A DNA stretch of 64,000 nt from Anaspis maculata (taxonomy: Eukaryota; Arthropoda; Insecta; Coleoptera; Scraptiidae), in assembly GCA_949128115.1 (NCBI GenBank), contig OX421965.1, forward strand, positions 35,087,681-35,151,680. The letters run 5' to 3'. Under the pieces are notes generated by a model. That model ran no database searches and was not told the DNA's origin. It was given only the letters and a program-made list of their open reading frames with translations. Position numbers and translations under genes: made by a program. Positions within the stretch are counted from its first letter, which is position 1, and every line of letters starts with the position of its first letter. Positions 35,255-45,087 of this stretch are shown here, in pieces.

Positions 35255-35460
35255 TCGTCGCCACTGCCGGTCATTGCCCAACACTGCCGAGGACTGCGGC
35301 GGACACTGCCGTTGAATTTTTCACTGCCTAAGAAGATCACTGCTCACACTGCCGTCATTATGCAGACACTGCCCAAAATATTAAGACACTACCGACACTC
35401 CAAATGTCACTGCCGACACTGCAAATGTCACTGCCGCCAATTTGTACACCACTGCCGAGT
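35255..35460. repeat. ACTGCC-rich subterminal repeats of the hAT-like element
   Basis: More than ten CACTGCC/ACTGCC hexamers in about 200 bp, mirrored in kind by a smaller group at 31880-31980 (CACTGC, ACTGCCCAC). Clustered subterminal motifs are typical transposase-binding sites of hAT elements; that role is inferred. Confidence 0.5.
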
Positions 35461-35475
35461 GTGAAAGTCCCCCTA

Positions 35476-35815
35476 GCTTCGCTTCAACTCGCAATAGTTC
35501 CTCATCAGATAACCCGATTTTATTAGTTGTGGTCTTTAATTGACAAGAGAGGTCTGATCCTTAATGATACTTTATTGGTTTTGACTTTCTGGTAACTTTC
35601 AATAAAAAGCAACGAGAACAAAGGAAGGCCTATTTTTAATTGTTTCTGCCATCTTGAATTTTGGTATCTCGGCCATTTTGAAATACAGAAATGATAGCCT
35701 ATTCAATTGGCTATCCAATGCTGGAAAGTTGGATAAAATCCGTTGAGGAATAAAAATTTCAGAAGAAAAAATTCAGAGCACGGTTTTTTATGGCCCACCC
35801 GGTATACTCTCCGAG
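35476..35815. repeat. GGTGGGCCAT-family right-type arm
   Basis: Reverse-oriented relative of 24343-24700: AATTGGCTATCCAATGCTG, then TTCAGAGCACGGTTTTTTAT and GGCCCACCCGGT at its end. It resumes directly after the hAT-like insertion and continues the sequence broken at 31855. Confidence 0.6.
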
Positions 35816-36083
35816 ATACTCTCGTATGAACATTCTTATTTTCAAGCTGAATGTCATGATTCCGCCGCCATCTTGGCCGCCATATGGAATTTCTTATCAG
35901 TGGAACGATCGAGGGAACGATTGTTGTGAAACGTGAAACTTACTCTTGTCTCTTATGAACATTCTTATTTTCAAGCTGGACTTTATTTCTATTAATGACA
36001 GATCTGCACCAAGAAAATGCGCTATTGCGACTCACGCACGTGAGAAGATATTCACTTGTTCCGAATATTGACAGTCAAGTAAG

Positions 36084-36101
36084 ATCTCTCTCTCTCTCTC
36101 T
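36084..36101. repeat. (TC)n microsatellite
   Basis: Eighteen bases of TC dinucleotide repeat. Confidence 0.8.
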
Positions 36102-36257
36102 GAGCTTTGTCCCCTCGTTTGTCCCAGAACACGATAGAGGATACCATCTTCTTTTCGTTCTCCCCGAGATTCTCCCTCACCGTTTTAATGAGTTTTGACC
36201 TGTACGGTGATCTCGACGGTGATGTATCAAATAATAATAATTATGATAATAATGCAA

Positions 36258-36540
36258 AATGGGGGGTGCTGGGCTGAGAGAAGCTGAAAATAACGCGTCA
36301 TAAAACCAAAAACAGGGCGAAATATTACAAGAACTCGTAAGAAAACCACTGAAATACTTTTTTTTGTGGCAATACGCTACTTAATGCTCGACCTAATGAC
36401 ACAAACGGGACCGGTAAGCACAAAAAGGGTGTTGGGCGAAGAGAAATTAGAAAGAACGCGTCGTAAAACAAGAAATAGGGCTAAAAATCCGAGTAAAAAT
36501 CGCTAAGAATCGTGGAAAAACATCGAAAAGAAGGACTAAA
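36258..36540. repeat. Two diverged direct repeats, ~168 bp apart
   Basis: GGGTGCTGGGCTGAGAGAAG...AACGCGTCATAAAACC at 36263 and GGGTGTTGGGCGAAGAGAAA...AACGCGTCGTAAAACA at 36427. An old tandem duplication with no coding capacity. Confidence 0.55.
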
Positions 36541-37053
36541 CTATAGTCTGTTCACCGATAGAACGGACTTTTTTGAATTCCAGTGATGTAACCTATAGCA
36601 AACAAAAGCACTAAAGACTGTAACAACATAGGCGCGTTTGGAAGTAATATTAGTTTTGTTCGGTTGGTAGTCTTACCCGGGCAAATTATTCCTACACCAA
36701 GCCAATGGCATTACATTCAGCGAGATTGACACTTAGTACGATTTCTAACCTCCATTTCTCTATGATGTTTGTTATTTTTAGTCGGCTCGGCTGTTGTGAG
36801 TGTTGAGTGTTGAGTGTGAGTGAGTGTTGTTGTATAATATAAAATCAGCTTCATTTAAAAAAATTATTTTCTCATTCATTAAGATTGGTATTAAACTAGT
36901 GTCATTTAAAATTAGCATAGCACTTAGGTGTGATTAGCGGAAATAAGCACCTCTTTCTAACTGGAATTTGAAATTTCGCGGGTAACGCTCGGGACTACTT
37001 TTCAAGCGGAGGAATCTAATGGTCCTTTCTATCAGTGTATAGAGTATACTAAA

Positions 37054-37444
37054 AGTGTGACGTCAAAACGTGGCCTAGGTCAAGGTTTTGTATGAAAACA
37101 ACGAACACGTAAGTTGGCAACACTTCTTGCCAAAGTGACAGCTGATGGAATACTTGTGTATTGTGATTTATTCATGTTTGTCAATCGTTAAGAGGTAAGT
37201 ACAATAACGACCTTCCGGTAGGGTGTTTCGTAACCAAAAGGGCCTACGAGGGTGGGAATGCTGGTTAAATCGAGGGTTAAATACATTTCACATTTTGTTT
37301 GACAGCTGTAGTAGAGGCAGATGGTGTGAAAAGGGATAGAGGGGAATCAGAAGTGACAGTAAGTGCTACCAACCTGCTAGCTAGCAGAGATTGTTTTCAT
37401 ACAAAACGCTGACCTAGCCCTAGCATAGCTTTTGACGTCACCAC
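37054..37444. mobile_element. Foldback MITE with GTGACGTCAAAA ends
   Basis: GTGTGACGTCAAAACGTGGC, AGGTCAAGG, TTTTGTATGAAAACAA on the left pair with TTGTTTTCATACAAAACG, TGACCT and TTTTGACGTCACCAC on the right. About 390 bp; loop sequence not recognised. Confidence 0.7.
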
Positions 37445-37574
37445 TAATAGGCTACTGACCACTAGTGCCATTTTGAGATTTTACCATAATCTGGCTATCA
37501 AGTACACATCAGTAAACCCATTTTAAGAAAAAAAATTCAACTTTTTCCACGCGTCTATTTGTTACAGCGATTTT

Positions 37575-37765
37575 AAAAATTTGCGTGACGTCATAATCTC
37601 TTCCATAAGCGCTGCGCGTGGAACAAACACAGCATGCGGGTGTCGCAGTGAAAGGAGCAGGGATAGAGATATAAGGCAGTACCGTCACCAGCGTTCTATT
37701 TCAATTTTTTCAAGGCACTTAGAATTGAAATATCACGCTGCGGTTTTCACCATAAATCAAATAAA
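37575..37765. repeat. Dispersed repeat, copy 1 (copy 2 inverted at 47885-48045)
   Basis: Contains GCGCTGCGCGTGGAAC, GCAGTGAAAGGAGCAGGGAT, CACCAGCGTTCTATTTCAAT and GGTTTTCACCATAAAT; the reverse complement of each occurs in order at 47885-48045. It lies against the LINE tail. Confidence 0.6.
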
Positions 37766-40700
37766 AAATTATTATTATTATTATTATTATTATTATTGAG
37801 ATTCCCACTCAACAGGTAGATACCCATTAACAGAGTGAGGCGCACATCAAGCTAAGAGAGAAGAGGGAAAAAAAAGACAACAAGAAAAGAACCGCGATCA
37901 CTCAACACCGCCAGAAGCAGATCCGTCAAAGCAAGACCTGATCTGGCCAACAGAACAAGAGAATATGTCAATTCGATCCTGGACACTCGTATAATTAGAG
38001 CACATTTGATATATGGGAGAGGCCTTAAGAACATTAGTATTAGTAGTAGGGAGGTAAAACGTCTCGGTGCATCTTGAATTTACGCGTGGAACCCTGAACA
38101 TCAATTTCTGCACCAAATTCTTGGAGTCGAGTAAACCATTGACAAGTTTAAAAAGAAAAACAATGGAATGCGAACATCGTCTTGACTGTAGGCTGACGAA
38201 CTGCGTCCGTGCCAGCAACATGTCCTGGGGACATCCCCTAGGAGGATAAGTACCCCAAGTTCTGAAATGCAAAAACTTCAAGAATCGACGCTGAACTCTC
38301 TCGATAGCGGAAACGTGCACCGAATATAAAGGACTCCAAATGATAGAGGCATACTCAAGACGAGGCCTAACAAATGTCGAGTAAAGGAGACAGGCAGTCT
38401 GAAGATTCGCAAAGGGCCTGACATTTCTCAAGACAAAACCCAAACTCCTGAAGGCAGCAGCAGTCACATCAGAAATGTGTGGAACAAAAGTAAGCTGAGA
38501 ATCGAAGCGAACCCCAAGGTCACGCACATCATTCGCCCTTGGCACCAAAACATCACCAATAGCGTAGTCAAACTGTAATTCATTTCTAGCTCTACAATAC
38601 GAAACAATCGAGCATTTACTGGGATTAAGTGGTAGGTGATTCGTCTGACACCATCTCCTAACCCTGTCCAAATCAGCCTGAAGTCTCTCACAGTCAGCCA
38701 CAGCACCTATTTCACTATACAACTTTAGGTCATCAGCGTACATCAGAAATCCAGCCTCAACACAGTCACTGATATCATCAACATATATGTCAAAAAACAA
38801 TGGTCCAAGCTTATTTCCCTGTGGCACACCAGAAGTCTGAGCAAACATCCGAGAACGAAAACCATTGCACTGCACATACTGGAGCCTACCTGTCAAGAAC
38901 GACTGTATTAGAGCCAGGAACTTAGGAGACAGACCGTACCAAGCCAGTTTCGTCATCAGTATGGAATGATCAATTCTATCAAATGCCTTGGAAAAATCGG
39001 TGTAGACAACATCCACCTGCGCTCTCCTATCCAACCTCTCAGACAAGAACTGGGTGATCTCCATAAGGTTAGTTACGGTGGACCGTCGTGGTATGAAACC
39101 ATGTTGCCTGTCAGACAGCATAGGACCTACATGACATAAAATCTTACGGTGCATAAGGATCTCAAACACCTTACTGAAATTACATCCTATGGCAATGGGT
39201 CTATAGTTTTCAACAACATTCCTTCTACCTTTCTTGAAAACCGGACACACTCGAGTCTCCTTCCACCTCCGCGGATAGGCTCCCTCCCTCAACATGGTAC
39301 TGAAAATCAACGATAGAGGCGCTGCGAGGACTGAGGCGCAATCTCGTACAAGATAAGAAGGAATCAAGTCAGGTCCTGCAGTAGATTTAGATGGGAGACT
39401 ACGAATAGCCTCAAGAACCTCATCCTCAGAGACCATATCAAAATTGAGAACATCACCACGGCGTGAAAAACTCGAGAAACCGGGGTAAAGCGAAGCATTA
39501 GATGGAGAAGAGAAGGACTTGCTGAAATAATCGGCAAAGGAATCAACTATACTTGACGGTCCCCCAATATCATTGCCAGCATAAGTCATAGTGGTTGGTA
39601 TGCTCCCACATTCATTTTTTGACCTCACATAGGACCAAAACTTGCTAGGATCACTAGAAATGCTGGACTCCGTCTGTCTGATATAAGTAGCGAACGATCC
39701 AGCAATGTCCACTTTAATCTGAGATCTCAACAATCTATATTCATTGAACATCTCAACACATCTGGTTCTATTGTATTTGACTCTAAGCCGCTCCTTCTTC
39801 TTGATATCTCGTATAATTTGTCCAGTGAACCAGGGGGGATATGTGCGGGAAGTTTTCCTTTTACAGGGCACACACAAGTCGAACACCCGAGCAAGGGATT
39901 CATAAAATCTATCCACGACATCCTCGACCGGTAGGCTACGTAACTCTTGCAGTTGCCAGTTGAGACCGGCAAGTCTGTCATATAACTCGACAAAATTCGA
40001 CTTTCTAAAGTTGTACTCACTGCTACAAGTGACGGGAAGAGACTTATTATCGGAAACAGCGTGCAAGTGAATCTCGAGCGCAGGATGATGGCCGTCCTCC
40101 GGCAACAGAACACGATCAGAACGCACAACGGAACACTCAAGATTAGTCACCACCAGATCCAACAACCTGTCATTACAGTTAACCACCCTGCTGCACTGCC
40201 TGAGATCACAATACTCAATAAAATTACTAAACTCATCAATCAAGGGTGTTCGCTGATGCCCATCATAAAAGCCAGCCAAGTCAGGAATGTTGAAGTCTCC
40301 CAGGATTAACACCTTACCCCCTAGAATACACTCAACCGACATTAGAGCATCGAAAAGCATTCTATAATCACCAGCCGTGCAGGACGGACGAACATAGAGC
40401 ACAAGGATGTACAACCTCCAAAACCCGAAATCAACCGCAACCGCAACCACATCAACCCCACCAACCCCAGACCAAGCGTCACCCAGATCAACCTGCGCAG
40501 CACCCAAAAAGGAATCGACGGCGAGCAGAACCCCTCCGCCCCTGCGCAATCCAGACAACTCGAAATTCCTGTCTGCCCTGAACACATTGTACTTACCCAA
40601 GTCAAACAGCTCACCATCAACAATGCCAGGATGAAGCCAGGTCTCAGAAAGCGCTATTATATTACATTCCTCGCCAGACACCGCCTCCATCAAATCCGCA

Positions 40701-40835
40701 GTCTTCGTACATAGACCTCTCACATTCTGATAATACACAGAAAAGGAGTGGGAACGCTGAGGAGGCAGAGGGGGGTCAAGGTCCACGGGAGAAGTGACAC
40801 CCAAGGCACCCAGCTCTAGTGATTGCTACCTACAG
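37766..40835 (-). mobile_element. Non-LTR retrotransposon (LINE) with (ATT)n tail
   Basis: Element read on minus. It has one long EN-RT frame (37898-40804), a short 3' UTR, and an (AAT)n tail at 37770-37797, as in LINE groups that end in short repeats and not poly(A). No ORF1 is seen upstream: the frame is open only to a stop at about 40826-40828, so the 5' end is probably truncated near 40835-40900. No target duplication was identified. Confidence 0.85.
37898..40804 (-). CDS. LINE ORF2-like endonuclease-reverse transcriptase
   Basis: A single 968-codon frame without stops or shifts. It nicks target DNA and copies the element's RNA. N-terminal APE-type endonuclease, residues about 20-255: YYQNVRGLCTK, IALSETWLHP, ILGDFNIPDL, DLVVTN and EDGHHPALEI. 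Reverse transcriptase, about 470-760: KSTAGPDLIP, PVFKKGRRNVVENYRPIA, FTDFSKAFDRIDH-type block (here YTDFSKAFDRIDH), SGVPQGNKLGP and the catalytic YADD (FLMYADDLKLY). The C-terminal part continues to YTSVQDRIDIFS. The first codon of the stated span is TTG, and no in-frame ATG lies between it and the upstream stop, so the true start is lost or lies elsewhere. Jockey/CR1-like relationship is likely but not settled by eye. The uninterrupted frame implies a recent insertion. Confidence 0.88.
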   Translation of the reverse strand: MGVTSPVDLDPPLPPQRSHSFSVYYQNVRGLCTKTADLMEAVSGEECNIIALSETWLHPGIVDGELFDLGKYNVFRADRNFELSGLRRGGGVLLAVDSFLGAAQVDLGDAWSGVGGVDVVAVAVDFGFWRLYILVLYVRPSCTAGDYRMLFDALMSVECILGGKVLILGDFNIPDLAGFYDGHQRTPLIDEFSNFIEYCDLRQCSRVVNCNDRLLDLVVTNLECSVVRSDRVLLPEDGHHPALEIHLHAVSDNKSLPVTCSSEYNFRKSNFVELYDRLAGLNWQLQELRSLPVEDVVDRFYESLARVFDLCVPCKRKTSRTYPPWFTGQIIRDIKKKERLRVKYNRTRCVEMFNEYRLLRSQIKVDIAGSFATYIRQTESSISSDPSKFWSYVRSKNECGSIPTTMTYAGNDIGGPSSIVDSFADYFSKSFSSPSNASLYPGFSSFSRRGDVLNFDMVSEDEVLEAIRSLPSKSTAGPDLIPSYLVRDCASVLAAPLSLIFSTMLREGAYPRRWKETRVCPVFKKGRRNVVENYRPIAIGCNFSKVFEILMHRKILCHVGPMLSDRQHGFIPRRSTVTNLMEITQFLSERLDRRAQVDVVYTDFSKAFDRIDHSILMTKLAWYGLSPKFLALIQSFLTGRLQYVQCNGFRSRMFAQTSGVPQGNKLGPLFFDIYVDDISDCVEAGFLMYADDLKLYSEIGAVADCERLQADLDRVRRWCQTNHLPLNPSKCSIVSYCRARNELQFDYAIGDVLVPRANDVRDLGVRFDSQLTFVPHISDVTAAAFRSLGFVLRNVRPFANLQTACLLYSTFVRPRLEYASIIWSPLYSVHVSAIERVQRRFLKFLHFRTWGTYPPRGCPQDMLLARTQFVSLQSRRCSHSIVFLFKLVNGLLDSKNLVQKLMFRVPRVNSRCTETFYLPTTNTNVLKASPIYQMCSNYTSVQDRIDIFSCSVGQIRSCFDGSASGGVE

Positions 40836-41409
40836 TAGCAATTAAAGTTTTATTCAGAAAAATAAAAAAAATCGAGGTCACTAGCCTATTGAGCGTATAG
40901 AGTGATTACCATGACGACAGAAGAGGAAAGTGGGCGATGTTCAAATGCGAAAATAGAATAATCAACGTAAGTAAATCGCATTCTTCCGTACCTAGATCCA
41001 TTCAAAACTGCATTAGGAAGAGAATGGTGGTAGAATCGTTACTGTAAAATGTGCGGCTTCAGGCCCCTTTATGACACACGGTCACCGACTTACCGAACAA
41101 CAACAACCCACATTCTTATTCGTCCACTTTGCACAAAATAAAAAAACGTGGGTGCGTGACCATAGTCACCCTCGGAAGAAGTGAAACTTCTATAGATATG
41201 AATCAATCAGCAAACAACGTTCGAAGAGGTGTTCTTTTCGTATACCCGCTCCCTAACGGTTTGTATCATCTTGTTTTTCTTATTATCAATCTTATTATTA
41301 TTAATCTTATTATTATGAGTCACTCAAAGGGCAGAATACTTTCGACATGATTTTTTTCACGATTAGACTTCTTTTGTTTCTTTTCTCGCTGCGCTTGGCG
41401 CCTGAACTC
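40836..41409. other. Spacer between LINE and foldback element
   Basis: No gene recognised. CACTAGCCTATTGAGCG near 40880 resembles, in reverse, CTACTGACCACTAGTG near 37450, so the LINE may have entered an older repeat. Confidence 0.3.
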
Positions 41410-42915
41410 TCATTCTCCGTCACATGAATAGTGGGAGCGGTACGCAAAAGCATACCGCATTTTGGAGTGCAGTAACGAGATTTTGCATGGGCGTACTTCG
41501 TACCGAAACAAGCGATTTGACCCGCAGCACTCGATATTTTGTCCCTTAGGGGGCTAATGGGGGCCCTCCAAAGTTTCAAGATGCAAGAACTTTCACAAAA
41601 TGATCATTGAGTATCGTCATGTATGTCATAAGTGAAGCTTACGGGTCTATTGAAAATGTTTTCATTAAATGTCGTCGTGTCCAATTCATTCTTCACATTT
41701 GAAAACAAAATTCTTTCGCAGAAGTCAAAAAAACTGTTCTGCTGTGCAAGGAAACGATAAATTCATATGTTTTGTTGCATTCCCTAAATCGCGTTCCGTA
41801 AGCCCAAATATGAAGACAATTTTTTTGCAGTATAATTTTCTAAAGAAGAGGTGACCTCTCCAGTACACCTTTTTCAACTGCATTTTTTTCAATGTTCCTA
41901 CTGGATAAGACTGTCAATTTTCGCAGATATGAGAAGCTTGAACTCTTTTCTTAGTAATTTCCATGCTACATGGCTTCAAAACGCACAAGAGAGCCCTAAA
42001 ACTTTTTTTTCTGCTGGGCCGTCAAATTTTTGGCATGTTGATTTTGTAGTAGGGGAGACGCGCAAATAAATGAGATCTAGTCCAGGCGAATAAGTTCTAC
42101 CGGAAAATATACCTACTTATACTTAACGACTCTGCGTTTTGTTGTAATACAATAAAACACGGCATGGAAGAATATTTTCTGTTGAAACCAAGTCGCCTGC
42201 GCCTGCGCCTGCAGCCTGGATTGAATATTGGTTCGCGTCTCTCCTACTATTAAATCAAAATATCGTAAGTTGGACGGCCCAGCAGAAAAGAATTCTTTTT
42301 GGGCTCCCTTGGGCGTTTTATAGTCATGTTGCTTCGCAACTACCAATAAAAATGTTCGAGGTCTCCATTCCTGCAAAAATTACGAGTGATATCCACTGGG
42401 GACATAGAAAGAAATGCTCTTGGAAAAGAGGTAGGTACTGAATAAGAGGTCACCACTTCTTTGAAAAATACTATTACAACAAAAATTTCTTCATAATTAG
42501 GTTTAGGGAATGCGATTTAGTTGGGAACGCAACAGAACATATGAATGTATCGTTTTCTTGCATAGAAGAAAAAATAAAAAGAGTTTTTTTGACCTCTGCC
42601 AAAGAATATTTTTTTCAAGTGTGAAGAATGAATCGGACACGACGACAATTGATGAAAACATTTTCAATAGACCCCTAAGCTCCACTTATGACATACATGA
42701 CGATATACTCAATGATCGTCATGCGAAAGTTCTTGCATCTTGAAAATTGGGAGGGCCCCCATTGGCCCCCTAAGGGAGAAAATATCGAGTGCTGCGGGTC
42801 AAATCGCTTGTTTCGGTATCAAGTATGCCCATGCAAAATCTCGTTACTGCACTCCAAAATGCAGTATCGATGTGTTTTTAGGTGTGTACCGCTTTCACTA
42901 GAAGTCTCACTCATA
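41410..42915. mobile_element. Foldback element, ~1.5 kb
   Basis: Near complete inverted repeat: GCAGTAACGAGATTTTGCAT and GATTTGACCCGCAGCACTCG on the left, ATGCAAAATCTCGTTACTGC and CGAGTGCTGCGGGTCAAATC on the right. Arms extend through GACGACATTTAA-type and CTGCTGGGCCGTC blocks to a loop near 42075-42225. Every open frame inside reads the arms in one or other direction. No transposase. Confidence 0.8.
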
Positions 42916-43205
42916 CCCCTAATACAATAAATATCTATTTTCATCAACAATATTCTCCACAAATAATTATGCGAATGTGACATCGTGACGGATTTTCTTA
43001 CTGTACGATTTTCCCCGTTATATTACAGCACGGTGAAAACTGTGTTCTGGCAGGCACAGCATGGAAATCTAATAATCTCCACAAAGTAGGTATAAGAATG
43101 TCGAGAAGAATGTCGTTTGGAAAACTCGATCTGGTATTAATTTTAATTGAAATAACAAAAACAAAACCACAATAATTTAACAAAAACAAAACAAAAATAA
43201 CATGA

Positions 43206-43430
43206 ACATATCAACAAAGCTTGTGGTGTGGTTAGTTAGCGCGTTCGACTACCACTCCAGAGGTCGCGGGTGTTGTTGGTGGTCGTTAAAAATCCCTACC
43301 CTGTGTTGGAACACACAGGGGTTCGGCAAAATTTCCGGTATAGTGGAGGAAAGCATTCACCGGCGTCGGTGTTAGGCCTCGTTGCGGAAATAGGTCGACG
43401 TTAAATGAACGAATAAAAAAAAAATCAACA
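43206..43430 (+). mobile_element. Putative tRNA-derived SINE
   Basis: Starts with a tRNA-like segment, GTGGTTAGTTAGCGCGTTCG (A-box-like), followed by a GGTCGCGGGTG stretch where a B box would lie. Then a perfect hairpin CCCTGTGT..ACACAGGG, and at the end AATAAAAAAAAAATC. Size (~220 bp), the pol III-like head and the A-rich tail fit a SINE, but the B box is not convincing and no target duplication was found. Confidence 0.45.
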
Positions 43431-44169
43431 AAGCGCAAAAATTAACAAGAAAACAGCTCGGAACTTTGCTTCAATTCGATTCGAAAATGTAACGGTAATC
43501 GTCTGCACATGTGAACATGAATTGTCTTGAAGCAGACAAATGACAGAAAAGAAAAAAGACGGCGAATGAGAGCGCCACGCAATGGTCACAATGATAACTT
43601 TTAGCCAAGTCGAGAACCATTCCTGTTGGGTCACCAGCACAACACCCCTGCGCACCACCAAGTAGAGGAGTCCAGTGTCGGCGACAGGTTGGCGATACGC
43701 ATTACGAAAATAAATTAATCATTTTCGGTTGTAATTGACACTTCCGTTGAGTTAGAATTCATCGATAAAATTAAATTTTAGTTTATGATGGAAGCTGTTG
43801 TCCTTAAAACACAATGCAAGCGGTAAAAGAATACTAACTGTAAAGAATAGAATCGAACGCGGCAACAGCTTACTCCCATTTTCTCGGACGAGACACTGGT
43901 CACCCCAAGGGCCTGACACTATAACGTTACACCTCCGCGTTACACACCCTCGTACCGCGAATTCACTCCCATGTGTGGTTCTGCGTTAGTTGTGTGTTGT
44001 GATCTAGGCGCGAGAATAGAAGTTTCACTTCAAAAAGATCATTGTACTTATTTCTGGATGCAAGCAATAAATAAAGGCGGAAAAGCGAAAGGTATGTTGG
44101 TAGGTAGGTACCTATACTTACCTTATTCTTCGCCTTATCTGTGGCCTTATCATTATTCTGGCCCATATA
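43431..44169. other. No recognised feature
   Basis: About 740 bp with only short, unsupported open frames. No repeat ends recognised. Confidence 0.35.
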
Positions 44170-45087
44170 CAGAGTGTCCGTTTTTCGAGGCTAAGCAAGG
44201 GTATCTCGCTTATCTTGAGAGATACAAAGTCGGTTAAATTAGGAAAAAGTTACGCATTTTTATGACAATCAATGATCCAAAAAAAAATTGACGTATCGAT
44301 TTTAGTTTTTGAGATATCGTGAAAAAACAGTAATTTGAATTTTTTTTTATTTTTTTTTTTCAAAAAACGGTTGAAGGTGGCCTTTTCTAATCTAGACATT
44401 GTCAGGGCACTTTTTCAAAGGGAATTCAAAGCTGCCAAAATCTTTACTCTAGCTTTCAAAGCAACCGAGATACGACATTCGACTTTTTTCTCTAATGGGC
44501 GCCATATTGGATTTTGATATTTTTTAATACGATATTTTTTTCTGGTTAAAACGATGTGCCACATGTCACTGTTGAATAAATGTTCAACATTTACGTTTTT
44601 TTAATTGTTGGTGCTGATTTTGTTTCCAAAGCACTCTTTGAAAAATAAAAAAAATTTTTTTGCTCAAAAGCATGTATTCAACAATGGCATGTGACACATC
44701 GTTGTAACCAGAAAAAAATATTGTATTGAAAAATGTCAAAATCCAATATGGCGCCCATAAGAGAAAGAAAAGTTGAATATCATATCTCGGTTATTTTGAA
44801 AGCTAGAATGAAGATTCTGACAACATTGAATTCCCCTTGGAAAAGTGCCTTCACAATGTCTTAATTAGAAAGGGCTACCTTCAACCGTTTTTCAAATAAA
44901 AAATAAAAACAAAAATTACAAATTTCTGTTTTTTCCCGATATCTCGAAAACTAAAACTGACAAGTCAAATATCTTTTTGGATTATTGATTGTCATAAAAA
45001 ATCGCATTTTTTTTCTAATTTAACCGACTCTGTATCTCTAAAGATAAGCGAGATACCCATGCTTAGCCTCGAAAAACGGACACCCTG
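44170..45087. mobile_element. CAGGGTG-type foldback element, 918 bp
   Basis: Begins CAGAGTGTCCGTTTTTCGAG and ends CTCGAAAAACGGACACCCTG, flanked by TA at both sides. Symmetry covers almost its full length (AAGCAAGGGTATCTCGCTTA, AATCCAATATGGCGCCCAT, a loop around 44620). A truncated relative is at 16040-16446. Confidence 0.8.

Larger units (their letters stand above)
31856..35475. mobile_element. Non-autonomous hAT-like element, ~3.6 kb
   Basis: Left end TTGGGGAGGCTTTCACGCTCG (31856 on); right end, read inward on minus, TAGGGGGACTTTCACACTCG (from 35475). It is flanked by near-identical 8-mers, GGCTTCGC on the left and GCTTCGCT or AGCTTCGC on the right, where the interrupted host repeat resumes. 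Both subterminal regions are rich in ACTGCC motifs. No transposase frame is visible; the inside is filled with other repeats. Superfamily is inferred from TIR start and duplication size. Confidence 0.6.

Noticed and set aside
40061..40309. Plus-strand frames within the LINE
   Set aside because: Antisense to the endonuclease domain of the clear EN-RT frame.
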